Position numbers and translations under genes: made by a program
Part shown: piece by piece, positions 24,694-35,072 of the stretch
How positions within the stretch are numbered: the first letter of the stretch is position 1
Layout of the letters: each line of letters begins with the position of its first letter
Origin: Sequoia sempervirens
Lineage: Eukaryota; Streptophyta; Pinopsida; Cupressales; Cupressaceae
Direction of reading: 5' to 3'
NCBI GenBank assembly: GCA_007258455.2
Contig: VDFB02373365.1
Location: 220,628,552-220,692,551 of the forward strand
Length of the DNA: 64,000 bases
The notes under the pieces: model-generated
The model's database searches: none
The model's input: the letters and a program-made list of their open reading frames with translations, nothing else
What the model was told of the DNA's origin: nothing

Positions 24694-25797
24694 TGTCTTG
24701 AACATGATGAAACTGACAAGGCTTTATAAGAAGTTCATGGTGGCATTTGTCGTACTCATTCGAGTGGACTGACCTTATCCAATAAATTGATTAGAATGGG
24801 TTACTACTGGCCGACTATGGAAAGGGAATCATTCACTTTCATGAAAAAGTGCTCCAAATGTCAGATTCATGGGAATCTCATTCATGCTCCTACACAAGAA
24901 CTTCAACTGTTCACGCCAACTTGGCCATTCTCTCAATGGAGGTTAGATCTAGTTGGCAAGATTCATCCTTCATCATCGAATGGACACAAATTCATCATCA
25001 CAGCGATAGAGTATTTTACCAAATGGATTGAGGAAGTACCTCTGACTAAGGTTATCAGCAAAAAAATCTCGTCATTCATCCTCAACTATCTCATTTGTCG
25101 GTATGGCATTCCCAACTCCATTATCACAGATAATGGACGACCATTCAAAAATCAGGATGTTGATGAACTTTGTGAATGATTACATACACAACACAGATAT
25201 TCAACACCTTATTATCCACAAGGGAATGGCCAAGCAGAGGTCTCAAACAAAACAATATTAAAAATATTGAAAAAGACTATGAATGATGTAGGGAAAGATT
25301 GGCATGTTCAACTTAATCCTGCATTATGGTCCTACAGAACTAGCATCTGAACGCCAACAGGAGCAACACCGTTTGCTCTTGTCTATGGAGTAGAGGCTAT
25401 ATTACCTCTAGAAGTTGAGATTCCCTCACTTAGGGTATCACTGAAAGGTCTCACAACAGATGATGAATACAGAGTTTCTCGACTACAAGAGCTAGAACTC
25501 CTTGATGAGAAGAGACAATGAGCAGCTGATCATTTGAAAACATATCAACAAATAATGTCTCGTAGCTATAATCACAAAGTCAAGCCATGTACCTTTCAGG
25601 TTGGTGATCTTGTTCTGAAGGAGAATCCATGCAATCAGCAAGACAGAGAGAAGAAAGGCAAGTCTGAACCAAATTGGTTGGGTCCTTACATGGTCATCAC
25701 CGTATACGATTCAGGAGCATACAAGCTATCAACGCTAGAAGGGGACCTGTTGGATGAACCTATCAACAGCATGCACTTGAAAAAGTATTATGTCTGA
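24694..25797 (+). pseudogene. Element G integrase
   Basis: This gypsy-type integrase has an H-H-C-C zinc region (HGGICRTHSSG, KKCSKCQIHG), then the DDE core: WRLDLVGKIH, SIITDNGRPFKN and [14 protein letters not shown]-terminal part ends ...INSMHLKKYYV at 25797. TGA codons at about 25177, 25348 and 25519 interrupt it, and all lie where Arg or Gly codons would fit. No chromodomain is seen, in line with the Tat branch. Confidence 0.93.
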
Positions 25798-25985
25798 AGC
25801 AGTCATCATCATATGAAAAAGTCCTGAAAAAGTCACAAAAACAGCAGAAAAAGTCCTGAAAAAATCACAAAAACAATAGAAAAAGTCTTGAAAAAAATAC
25901 AAAAATAGCAGAAAATATCCTGAAAAAATCACAAAAACAGCAGAAAATGTCCTGAAAAAAAAAATCAGAAAAATGCAATAAAAAC
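25798..25985 (+). repeat. Tandem ~33-base repeat after the integrase stop
   Basis: About five degenerate copies of a unit like GCAGAAAAAGTCCTGAAAAA plus a GTCACAAAAACA tail follow the integrase stop. The unit is A-rich and contains no recognised gene. The minus-strand open frame over it (25735-25932) is a by-product. Confidence 0.85.
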
Positions 25986-27015
25986 AAATAGTGAAAATCT
26001 AGCAAACCGATGCTATTTGTAGCTCTCCATCTATTAGTTCATGTTTTGCACTTAACTTCTCAGCCTTCATTTCATGCATATTTCCATCATCTTAGGGCCA
26101 TACCAGCATCATACTGCCATCATTTTCCTCAAGCGATAACGTCTTACCATGGCTTGATCATTGTACATATCTATTTCAGCAAGTTGTGTCAATATTGGGG
26201 GCAAATGTTGACAATACTAGGGGCAATCAAAATAGCTAGGCATTGACATAGAATCCAATCATGCAAACCAACAATCACATCCTATGAATAGCTATCCAAT
26301 CATTGATCCATAGCACAATAGTTTTCAGCTAAGCACCATATCATGACTCATATCTGGATGATCTAAAATCTGAATAATGTTTGGAATAGCAATATTATGT
26401 TTTGAACAATGGTTGTTTGATTTTTTTGATATCATCCCTCTGGAGCACACTCAATGATGTACTAAACTAGAGTGGCGAGGAAAGAGGATGATTTTTCTTT
26501 GTCTGTTGTCTTGAGGTTAACTATCAATCTGGTGCAAATATGTCATGAGACATGATTTCTATAATGTATCATTAATGACAGTTCCACTTTTGCATCTGAA
26601 AGCGGTTAGTCTTTGTTTGTTTATGCAAGCAATGCTCGGGTCATCTTGGTTTAATTATACCTTGATGCTTGTGTTCACTTGCTATATCAAAAATCATGAA
26701 AGTTATACTCAGGTCATCATTGGTGCTAATTTCCCCTCTGAAGCTTGTACCTACTTCCAACATTTTAAAACACTCTATGATGATTCAAGAAAGCTAAAAA
26801 AAGTATCAACAAATGGTTAGTTTCATTTAGTTGCATTTCATTTAGATCAATGTACATATCTACATACTAGATTTGCATCAAAGTTTTAAAAGGCTGAACA
26901 AAAACATCAATGACTTTCATGTCTCTTTGGACTATTTGTGGAGGACATTCAGACATTTGTTTCATCATCTTTAATTTTCATCCTCATTTCATTAATCATT
27001 ATCCTTTCATCTAGG
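25986..27015 (+). other. Element G 3' region, no gene recognised
   Basis: An open frame at 26545-26820 and shorter ones show no family resemblance. The text around 26180-26230 (GGGGGCAAATGTTGACAATACTAGGGGCAATC) resembles a short imperfect repeat. I see no coding evidence. Confidence 0.4.
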
Positions 27016-27960
27016 TCTTGTACATATCGTCTAGTTTATCATTTATCATTCATTTTCATATCATTTATGTACTTTATCATTTAGTTATCCATCATTATGC
27101 ATTATCATTTAATTTGGAAAGTTTCATATCATTCATTTGCATGTCATTTAGATCCTTTCATTTATCATTCATTTCTCCATTTCATATCATTTCCATTTTC
27201 ATCTTATTTATTATCTTCATCATTTCATCATCAGTTTGTCATTATCATTGCTTTATCATTTCATTACATTATCATTTCATTGCACTATCATTTCATTACA
27301 TTATCATTTCATTGCGCTATCATTTCATTTCATTACATTATTATTTCATTACATTATCCTTTCATTGCGCTATCATTTCATTACATTATCATTTCATTGC
27401 GCTATCATTTCATTACATTGTCATTATCATTGCTTTATCATTTCATTACATTATCATTTCATTGCATTATCATTTCAGTACATTATCATTTCATTACAAT
27501 ACACTATCATTACAATACACTATCATTTCATTACACTATCATTTCATTACATTATCATTTCATTACACTATCATTTCATTACATTATCATTTCAGTACAT
27601 CATCATTTCATTACAATACACTATCATTTCATTACACTATCATTTCATTACACTATCATTTCATTGCATTTCACTACATTATCATTTCATTTCATTTTAT
27701 TTTTATCATTTCATTTTATCATATCATCATTATCATTTTATCTCAATTCATCCACATTCCATATCATTATCATTTACTATCTCATATCATTATCATTTAT
27801 CATTTTACAGTTATCATTTCATTTTTCATAACATTTCATTATCCTTTTATCATCATTATTATTTCATCTCATCACCATGACATTACATTTCATTACATCA
27901 TACATTTCATCCCATTATTGAACTCATTTATCTATCATGACATTTTTCCATAAACATTTG
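27016..27960 (+). repeat. 16-base minisatellite CATTTCATTACATTAT
   Basis: Degenerate tandem copies of CATTTCATTACATTAT and variants (CATTTCATTGCACTAT) fill the densest part, about 27235-27680, with looser CATTTATCATT units on both sides. The unit length is not a multiple of three and carries no stop in any plus frame. Three overlapping plus-strand frames therefore stay open for 214-311 codons. They are repeat artefacts, not genes. Confidence 0.92.
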
Positions 27961-28502
27961 ACTCATTTTACATATCATTTATTTTCGTAAATCATATACA
28001 TACTACAAATTCATGATGCATTTCATAGACTCAACATCCATTCTCCATCACATCATCACTATTTATTGCATTTGAAAAATACAAAAACAAAACTTTCATA
28101 CATACATTACATTTCCACATCACTTGCCAACACATTACACACATTTCAAATATCCCATTACATATTTTTCATTAATCACATCATAGGTCATCCACCTACA
28201 TGACATCATTAGTACGTATCATAAATTATCATCATAAGCATATCATAAATCATCCTACATATCATCAAATCATTTACATGCATATCAAAATCTATATCAC
28301 ATCATGCAGAAATAAATGCACATCCATATCATCATCACATCAAGGAAACACATCATCAAAACTCATCACCATTGCATATCATCACTCATCAAAAATAAAT
28401 AAAAATGTCCAAATGTCCAATGAAACTAAACAATATAGATAGATACATGAGATATGATCAAAAACAATACACATGTCCCCACAAAATCAGATACATCAAT
28501 AA
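27961..28502. other. CAT/CATATC-rich spacer
   Basis: Low-complexity DNA rich in CAT and ATCA words separates the minisatellite from the end of the antisense gene. No gene is seen. Confidence 0.6.
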
Positions 28503-30460
28503 TCATGTATCAATGGCTCTAGGTTGGTTGGTGGACCCCCCTGATGGAGCTGGTCTCGAGGATGATGGCCTGCCACTCGTCCCTGCATCAGGATCTCGTC
28601 GAGACCCTGTAACCCCTCTGCTTTGTGTAGTTGTCTGTGATTTTCTCCTAGTCCTACTGTGGGATTGTGGGTAAGGCTCTTTGCGCTCAAGAGGACACAA
28701 CTCCTCATATCTCACTCGCTAGTACTTGGCCTCTCTAGCCATCTCAAACCCCTCTGCAATGGCCTCTCATAAAGATGCACTCTCAATAGTTCCCATGAGT
28801 CTATGTGCCACACCCTCTGCCTTTGCTGCTCTCTATCTCAAAGAATCTCTCTCTGCTATCAACTAAGCTATCTGAGGGTCTAGGGCAGGAGGAGGTACCT
28901 GTACCTATGCCTATTCCTATTCCTATGCATGTTCTTATGCTTATGCCTATGCAAGTTGTGATTGTAACTGCACTGCAACGCTCTGAGCCTAAGCCAACTG
29001 GCTCTACCACTACACCCGTTGATCCTGAAGCATCCGCACCTAGGCCTGCAGTGTATCTATTTGCACCTGCTATGACGTAGAGGAAACCCTGATCACTGTC
29101 CTTCGGCCAATACCAGTCCTTGGCCTCCACATAATCTGGACACTGCCCAATAAGTTTGGCCTCGGTCTCACTAGCCTCTGCTCCCCACCTCTGCCGTCAT
29201 CACCATCATCATCATCTGAACTCTCCTCATCCCCACTATCCTCCTCTCCTCAACCAACTTCCTGCTCACCACCCGCTACATCCTCCTGTCTCCCAACCCC
29301 TAGTTGAGGTACCACCAAAATGGGTGTCGGCTCATCTGGACATGTGCACTGCAAAAATGGGTGTGTATGATAGTACACTGAGTACTCCTCAAACATGCCA
29401 GCATCAACAATATCAGGTCTGGCATCCCATACCTCAGGTTGTAATGTAGTATACTTAGTATATGCCACCTGGTAAGAAATGCAAGGACCCCATCCAGGCT
29501 CATCCTTGCACCGTCCATAGTGTGCAACGCCCTGAAGCATACCCTGTGTTAAATCAAACTGCCTTTGTACTCGCAAAGCCAAAAATCTCTCTATATTAAA
29601 TGGCATGCGACCTATCAAAAACTTGGGTATACCTACAAATGGAATCTCCAAGGGATCTGTGTCCCATACATCACAATCAGTATAAGGCCTCCATATCACT
29701 GCATTCATGTCATCCAAGGTCTATCTCCAATACTCCACCTTGCCCAGCTTAGGATGGACAAGTGCAAACGAATATGCATACACATATGGCCTGCCTAGCG
29801 GCCTAGCCCTCGGACATAGTAGTCTAGTCATAGCAATATGCTCCCATGCCCAGATCTGGAGCAGCATAACACCACACGATAAACTCGATGATCCTCTATA
29901 TACTACCTAGTGTAGGTCATGATATAAGTGCTTTAGCTTGTAGCTCCCCCAGGCATATCTCTTTGGCTGACCCATCATCTGCTCGATGATCCTCCCCCAT
30001 CCAACTGATAGCCCCTTTGACCGGTGATCCGAACAAAGGAAGCCTCCAATAAAAGCACCCAACACTGCAGGTAAGGTCGGATATCCTCTGAAGTCTACCC
30101 ATGGCACCCAGAACCTTGCTATCTGTGTGTCTCCAAATACTCTCCTAAGGGCATCTGTCCCACCCACCTCCTTGTGATCATAGAACACAAGGGCACCTAC
30201 CATCGGGATCCCCAAATTCCTATACACATCCTCCGGGGTCACCATCATCTCACCAATCAGCAAATGAAAAGTGTTATGCTATGAATTCCATCTCTCTGCT
30301 AACGCAGTCAACAGGCCCCTATTGGCCTGAATAGGAGGCATCGACAACAATGGACCCAACCCACAACTCACTATCAGCTGAACATCAGCCGGTGTCAAAT
30401 CTCGGATCCTATCCCACCCTGTAGGATGACACTTTCTAATCAAGAGGTTTTTGAAAACCT
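28503..30460 (-). pseudogene. Antisense gene in element G: plant-mobile-domain (PMD)-like protein with acidic and coiled-coil tail
   Basis: On the minus strand one frame can be followed for about 650 codons, with no frame change. PMD hallmarks appear in order: WDRIRDLTPADVQLIV and LTALAERWNS, a TAG, then HNTFHLLIGEMMVTPEDVY. These are followed by VLGAFIGGFLCSD, LLQIWAWEHIAM, RPYVYAYSFALVHPKLGKVE, MNAVIWRPY and VQRQFDLTQGM. Behind it come an acidic stretch (GEEDSGDEESSDDDDGDDG), a Gln/Leu-rich probable coiled coil (29060-28800) and a Ser/Arg/Gly tail ending at 28503. About 20 stops interrupt it, mostly TAG. PMD proteins (for example MAIN/MAIL1) occur as host genes and inside plant transposons, and Tat-branch elements such as Grande carry antisense genes. 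The start codon is not clear; homology begins near 30460. Confidence 0.85.
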
Positions 30461-30670
30461 CCTATTTTTGGTCATCACAAAAGGAAATCTATCATATTCA
30501 TATCAATTGGACTCCTATCTATCTATTCGGATCCATATCAATCAAACTCATATCTATCTATCAGACTCATATCAAGTGATCCATATCAATCAATGACCCA
30601 TATCAGTGAATCATATCAAATGCTCTAAGTGGCTCATATCAGGAAATCAATACAAAATCTATCTATCTGC
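30461..30670. other. CATATC-rich spacer upstream of the antisense gene
   Basis: Irregular CATATCA and TCTATCTATC words. No gene is seen. Confidence 0.5.
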
Positions 30671-30960
30671 ATATCAAATCAATCTACTCTATCATCAATT
30701 ACTATTTGTTTTTCTTTTCCAGGAAAGCAAATTTATCAACAATCAAAATCATCATCCTATTTGTACTTCAATCATGAATGCAAATATTTTTTCAAGCAAA
30801 TCAACCATCTACTCTCTTTTTTCTAAAAGCAAAGTTATCAGCAAATCACAATACAATCAATCATCTACTCTTTGTTTTTCATTCTCTAGAAACAAAGTTA
30901 TCAGCTATTTACTCTTTGTTTTCTATTTCGGGAAGCAAAGTTATCATTTTCTCAACATGA
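30671..30960 (+). repeat. ~60-base tandem repeat (CTACTCTTTGTTTTT...AAGCAAAGTTATCA)
   Basis: Three to four irregular copies of a unit starting near CTACTCTTTGTTTTT and ending in AGCAAAGTTATCAGC lie upstream of the antisense gene. The open frames here arise from the repeat. Confidence 0.75.
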
Positions 30961-31047
30961 TGACATGACAATTTTACTATCTATTGACCAAAGAAGCAAT
31001 ACTTCATCATCATTTTCATCAAAATAGCATTTTGTTTACATTTTCCT

Positions 31048-31415
31048 AAAAGCGCTTCTCTGTGGCCTGTAAGCGCTAAAACCCTGAATGCGCTGCAATT
31101 CCCCCCATATGCGCTAAAACCCCAGATGCGCTATTATGTGCCTTATAAGTGCTAAATTAGGCACTCTATGAGATATTTCCCTATATGTGCTAAATTTATA
31201 ATCAAATGCGTTATTTTATTTACTCTATGCGCCACAACCCTAAAAGCGTTATTCTACTTCCTATATGCGCTAATCTACCAACTTCACGACTAGCCTCCTA
31301 TATGCGCTACTTCGCTTGTCATATGTGCTAAACTAAATAATCCTAAAAGCGTTATTCTATGACCTATATGCGCTAAAAGAAAACTCGAATATGCTATTCT
31401 ATTTTCTAAAAGCGC
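31048..31415 (-). repeat. Leader repeat block 3, in reverse complement to blocks 1 and 2
   Basis: On the plus strand the units read CCTATATGCGCTA, CCTAAAAGCGTTA and CCCATATGCGCTAAAA. On the minus strand they read TAGCGCATATAGG, matching the units in the gag leader. About fifteen units occur. With respect to the antisense PMD-like gene they lie upstream, in the same direction that blocks 1 and 2 have relative to gag. Confidence 0.88.
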
Positions 31416-31986
31416 TAAATGGCAAGTTTAAACCTAAATCCACACTAAAATCATTCAAAAATTGATTCAAACTAAAAAAAATTGACACAAAAAGGTCTGA
31501 ATTGACTCAGCGGTGGTCCATACGCAGCTGGTCACTAATATCGGTAGGACCACTCGAATCTATGTCGGTGATAAGGGATCTCCATCGTGCCAAGTCATCG
31601 TCAGAGCAAAAGGTTTCTAGAAGTCAAAAAGTTAAAATGACTTTCCTTTTTACCCTTTTACCTTTTAAGAGTCAAACAAACTGGATTTTTAGTGACATTT
31701 TTTTTCAACTTGGGCATCTTTTTCATCAATTATCAGGAGCTAAATCACTACATCCCTTTTATCATCTGAATGTTTTCTCATCAAATCAAAGTTTTCTCAT
31801 CATCAGTGATTTATCTCCCGAGGGGGCATCATTAATATGGATATCATCAAATAACAGAAACATATCAGAGTCAGATCAGGGGCATATCAGTTAAAAAAAA
31901 TTCCAATCAAGGGCAAAATCAAACATGGCAAAATTTCAAAAACAGGAATATTTTCTTTGAAGCAATATGTTTTCACACATCACTTC
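31416..31986. other. Element G region between repeat block 3 and the polypurine tract
   Basis: A less AT-rich patch at 31505-31620 leaves a short minus-strand frame containing FCSDDDLARWRSLITDID. It has no start codon that I can see and no known relative. The remainder is T-rich and non-coding. Confidence 0.4.
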
Positions 31987-32000
31987 AAAGAGGGGCAAAA
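31987..32000 (+). other. Element G polypurine tract
   Basis: AAAGAGGGGCAAAA directly before the TG of the right LTR, nearly all purine. Confidence 0.85.
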
Positions 32001-33185
32001 TGTATATGCATAGAATTAGTCATGTCTAATTAATCCTGGCATTTAATTAAATATTTATTATTTAATTCATTTCTCTAAAGTCCTCTACATATGATTAAAT
32101 TTAATTAATTTAATTATATTGTTCATTCAATTTATTCTTCTGTCATGATTAAATAAATCAATTTTATTTAATTATTTCACATTCATATGTCTACTTGATT
32201 AATAAAATAAATACACTTTATTTATTTTAATTAATTATCACTTTTTGAATTTAATTAAGTCTTTTGATTTAATTAAATTTAAATATTTCTTTTCAAATCT
32301 TTCTTCTAATTAATTAAATATTTTATTTAATTAATCTCATCCACATGTCATTTCTTAAACAATTTAATTAAATATCTTTATTTAATTAAATATCTTCCAT
32401 ATCTTTTCAAATGATAATTAAATATTTAATTTAGTTATGAAATCCTCCATTATTCTTCAAATCTTGGGTAAATATTCTATTTTAAGAAAAATCTTCCATA
32501 TCACCCATAAATGAATAATTGAATTTAATAATTCATTATTTATCTTCGAAATCTTTCCATAATCTCACAAAAAGATGATTTTTACAATTCATCTTTATCA
32601 TCTCATCCTATCTCTTTTTTGAAAAAGGAAACAAAGCTTGCTTTTTGTTTTCTTCTATTTTTCTCTCCAGTCTTATCCATCTTCGACCGTTCGATCTGCC
32701 AAGAATTTTCACAGCCGTTGATCACCTCAGCCAATTAGAATCCTTTGAAAACTCTATAAATATCTCTGTGAATCCAAGCATTGGTTACACCTACAACTTA
32801 TAACACATACAGATTAGAGATTATTGGCATTTTAGAATTCTAGCATCCTAGCATTGTTTATCATCTTTAGTTTTTATCAATTTCGTAATCTTTCATTTTA
32901 TCAATCATGTCTAGTATCAGCATAATCGTATCTTAGCAATAACCTTGTATGCATTCATATTCAATCTCGTTCTCTAGGAAGACCGTTTGTTGAGCCTAGC
33001 CAAAGATCTGAGAGCCAGCTAGAATCAACAAAAACACTAGAGATAGAGGACGATAGGACGACATCAAAGACAGAAGAAAGAGTTTGTGTTTATTTTCATT
33101 TAATATTTTGTTTTGATTTAATGTTCTATCGGTGTGTTTTGATTTGTTTAATATACATTTGATACACTCAAAAACCGATCACACA
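32001..33185 (+). repeat. Element G 3' LTR
   Basis: Starts TGTATATGCATAG, ends GATCACACA, 1185 bases, and is followed at once by the AGCAC duplication. It pairs with 15033-16219. Confidence 0.95.
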
Positions 33186-33190
33186 AGCAC

Positions 33191-33532
33191 AATAGTATGT
33201 CTATCAATATACAAATGAAGAGTGCAAATATAATGATCAAGCCTTACATATATAGGTAAGGATGGAGAGATGATAAGGTAGGAGTGAAAATTTAACTACC
33301 CCTCCGAAGATGGAACATTTGTGAGCTCACTTGACAAATGGGTGAGCAAATGGCAAGTGCACATGCAATAGGTGTCTCAAGTGATGAGGACTCATAAAGA
33401 TACATGTCTCAATGCTATGAAGTGAGACAAAAGTCAAAAGAATCCTAAGTAAACTTAAGCTATGTGTGAATAGGTTAATCCTAGATAGGTGATTAGCTAA
33501 CTAGGTGGATAAATACTCTATTTACACTAACA
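33191..33532 (-). repeat. Element C 3' LTR, right piece
   Basis: This continues the LTR interrupted by element G and ends ...TTACACTAACA (TG... on the minus strand). A polypurine tract follows on its internal side. Confidence 0.72.
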
Positions 33533-33545
33533 CCCCCCTATGTGA
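33533..33545 (-). other. Element C polypurine tract
   Basis: On the minus strand CACATAGGGGGGTG abuts the LTR start, as expected for the 3' end of a minus-strand element. Confidence 0.7.
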
Positions 33546-34099
33546 GACTTAGGGAGTAATGTATGCACAAATGGTGAGTCCCAACTACTAGGCCATGTTA
33601 GGTACTCATGTACAAATATCTCATAAAGTGGAGTAAAGGAGAAAAACCCAATGGGAAATTAGAAACCCCTCTCCAAAAAGAGAATGATGTAAATGAAATG
33701 GAATGTACAAGTGAAGAAGATAGAAAGACTCATGATGACCCTCCAATAACTACTTCTATCATATAAGTACAAGAAATATCCCCCCATAAGAGATAAAGAG
33801 ATAGACAATAGATCTCCCCATAAGATCATAGAACCTGTAGTGCTAAGGGATGCTCGAAGGAGAATACAAAATGTGGTCCTTGAATGTTGAAAAAAATTCT
33901 TCCTTGTAGAAGAAAATGAGCTATTGATAAGTGCATAATATCTTCCCATGTGAGAAGAATAGACATATCTTTGAATGATGCACAAAATCCAAAGATAATA
34001 GTGTAATCTCTCAAAGTTTCTCAAATGCTCAATGTGAAGGCTAATGTAGAATAAAAACCAAAGATGTAGATGGGTTAATAACAACGTTCATGTGGCTAC
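33546..34099 (-). other. Element C 3' internal region without integrase or RT
   Basis: RNase H, RT and integrase would be expected here in a full copia element, but fewer than 600 bases are present. The minus-strand open frame at 33659-34084 shows none of their motifs. The autonomous pol genes appear to be missing by deletion. Confidence 0.55.
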
Positions 34100-35067
34100 C
34101 ATCAAAGGTGTTTTCCAACTCTGTAAACTAAGATTCACTAAACAAGTCTGATATTCCATGTAAGTAATCATCCCATTCAACTATAGAGGAAACACAACTA
34201 TGAATATCATGTTGCCTTGAATCATGAGAAACTAATGTAGGAACACTCAATAATAAAGAAGAATATGAAGGAGATGTGATATCATTGTAAGGTGAAGGAA
34301 CTAATGAGGATAAAACTCCAAGGTTTAAATAACCAAACTATATCTCCTTATGCATGCTAAAGGTATCAATGACATCTATACTCAAACCATCATCAAAGTC
34401 AACAGAACCAAATAGAGAAAAGGACTACAATCTGGAATCATGATTAGCATGACCCATGGCAATGACATATTTACTCTACAAATATCTAATGATCATGGAA
34501 TGTGGTGTGAACTCAACTACTTTTGTCTAACCACTATGTGTAATCTAATTAATGGAAAGGAGATTATTGGATAAGGAAGGTACATAAAGTACATCATTGA
34601 ATGTTCCTTCTACAATTTTAATAGATCCTTTTCTAAGCGCTGACATATAGGTGTTATTCACCATCAATATTGGTGGGAATGAACAAGGCTCAAATATAGA
34701 AAATAGTTTCTTGGATGCAACCATGTGGTGTGATGCCTTAGAATCAAGTAAACACTTTTGTGATGCATTTTTTATAGAAGAAATGAGTGCCATACCCTTA
34801 TTTTGTTCCTTTGTTGAAAATTTGGATGATGTTGATGAAAAATGTGAAGAACCACTTTTCTTAGACAATTGAAGTTGAGTTTGTTAAAGAATAGTCTTCA
34901 AGTCATCAATTTCCTTTTTGTAACATTGGTGTTCTTCAAATGTTTGCTATTCTTATATAATAAGTACATTTGGGCTTATCCTTAGAAATTTTCCCTTTTG
35001 ATGAGGGAGATGAATCCAATGAAGTGCCTGATTTTGATCCCTTATCTTTATCCTTAGTTTTTTATTT
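34100..35067 (-). pseudogene. Element C gag C-terminus, protease and pre-integrase remnant
   Basis: On the minus strand a Lys/Ser-rich gag tail leads to a degenerate zinc knuckle (KCTYY..., then EEHQCYKKEIDDLKTIL). The copia protease follows with CLLDSKASHHMVASKKLF, where Lys replaces the catalytic-loop Gly. DVLYVPSLSNNLLSIN comes next, and then a pre-integrase-like stretch (VEFTPHSMIIRYL, AMGHANHDSRL). Stops and a frameshift at the zinc knuckle break it. The integrase catalytic core is absent. The gag part continues beyond element D at 62833. Confidence 0.82.
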
Positions 35068-35072
35068 CCCTT
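35068..35072 (+). repeat. Target-site duplication of element D (left)
   Basis: CCCTT, repeated exactly at 62828-62832. Confidence 0.93.

Larger units (their letters stand above)
15033..33185 (+). mobile_element. Element G: giant Ty3/gypsy (Tat/Ogre-like) retrotransposon, 18.15 kb
   Basis: LTRs (15033-16219 and 32001-33185) bound this element, with a perfect AGCAC target duplication. The order is LTR, primer site, ~2.4-kb leader with TAGCGCAT-type repeats, gag, protease, G-patch-like domain, RT, RNase H, second archaeal-type RNase H and integrase. Then follow a long repeat-rich 3' region with an antisense PMD-like gene, a polypurine tract and the LTR. The second RNase H and integrase motifs place it in the Tat branch of plant gypsy elements. 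By eye the LTRs differ at only about 3-4% of positions, so this is among the younger insertions here. The first base pair of the left LTR is TA instead of TG. Gag-pol contains several stops and frame changes, so it is not autonomous now. Confidence 0.96.

Noticed and set aside
27018..27953. Three long overlapping forward open frames (214-311 codons)
   Set aside because: They lie entirely in a 16-base tandem repeat that has no stop in any forward frame. The Ser/His/Ile-rich products are repeat artefacts.
25798..28502. Possible CRISPR-like array in the spaced repeats
   Set aside because: The repeats are degenerate, directly tandem and without unique spacers, in a plant retrotransposon.
33659..34084. 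141-codon minus-strand frame as a membrane protein gene
   Set aside because: It is hydrophobic but lies inside element C between the protease remnant and polypurine tract, has no family resemblance and overlaps another open frame.
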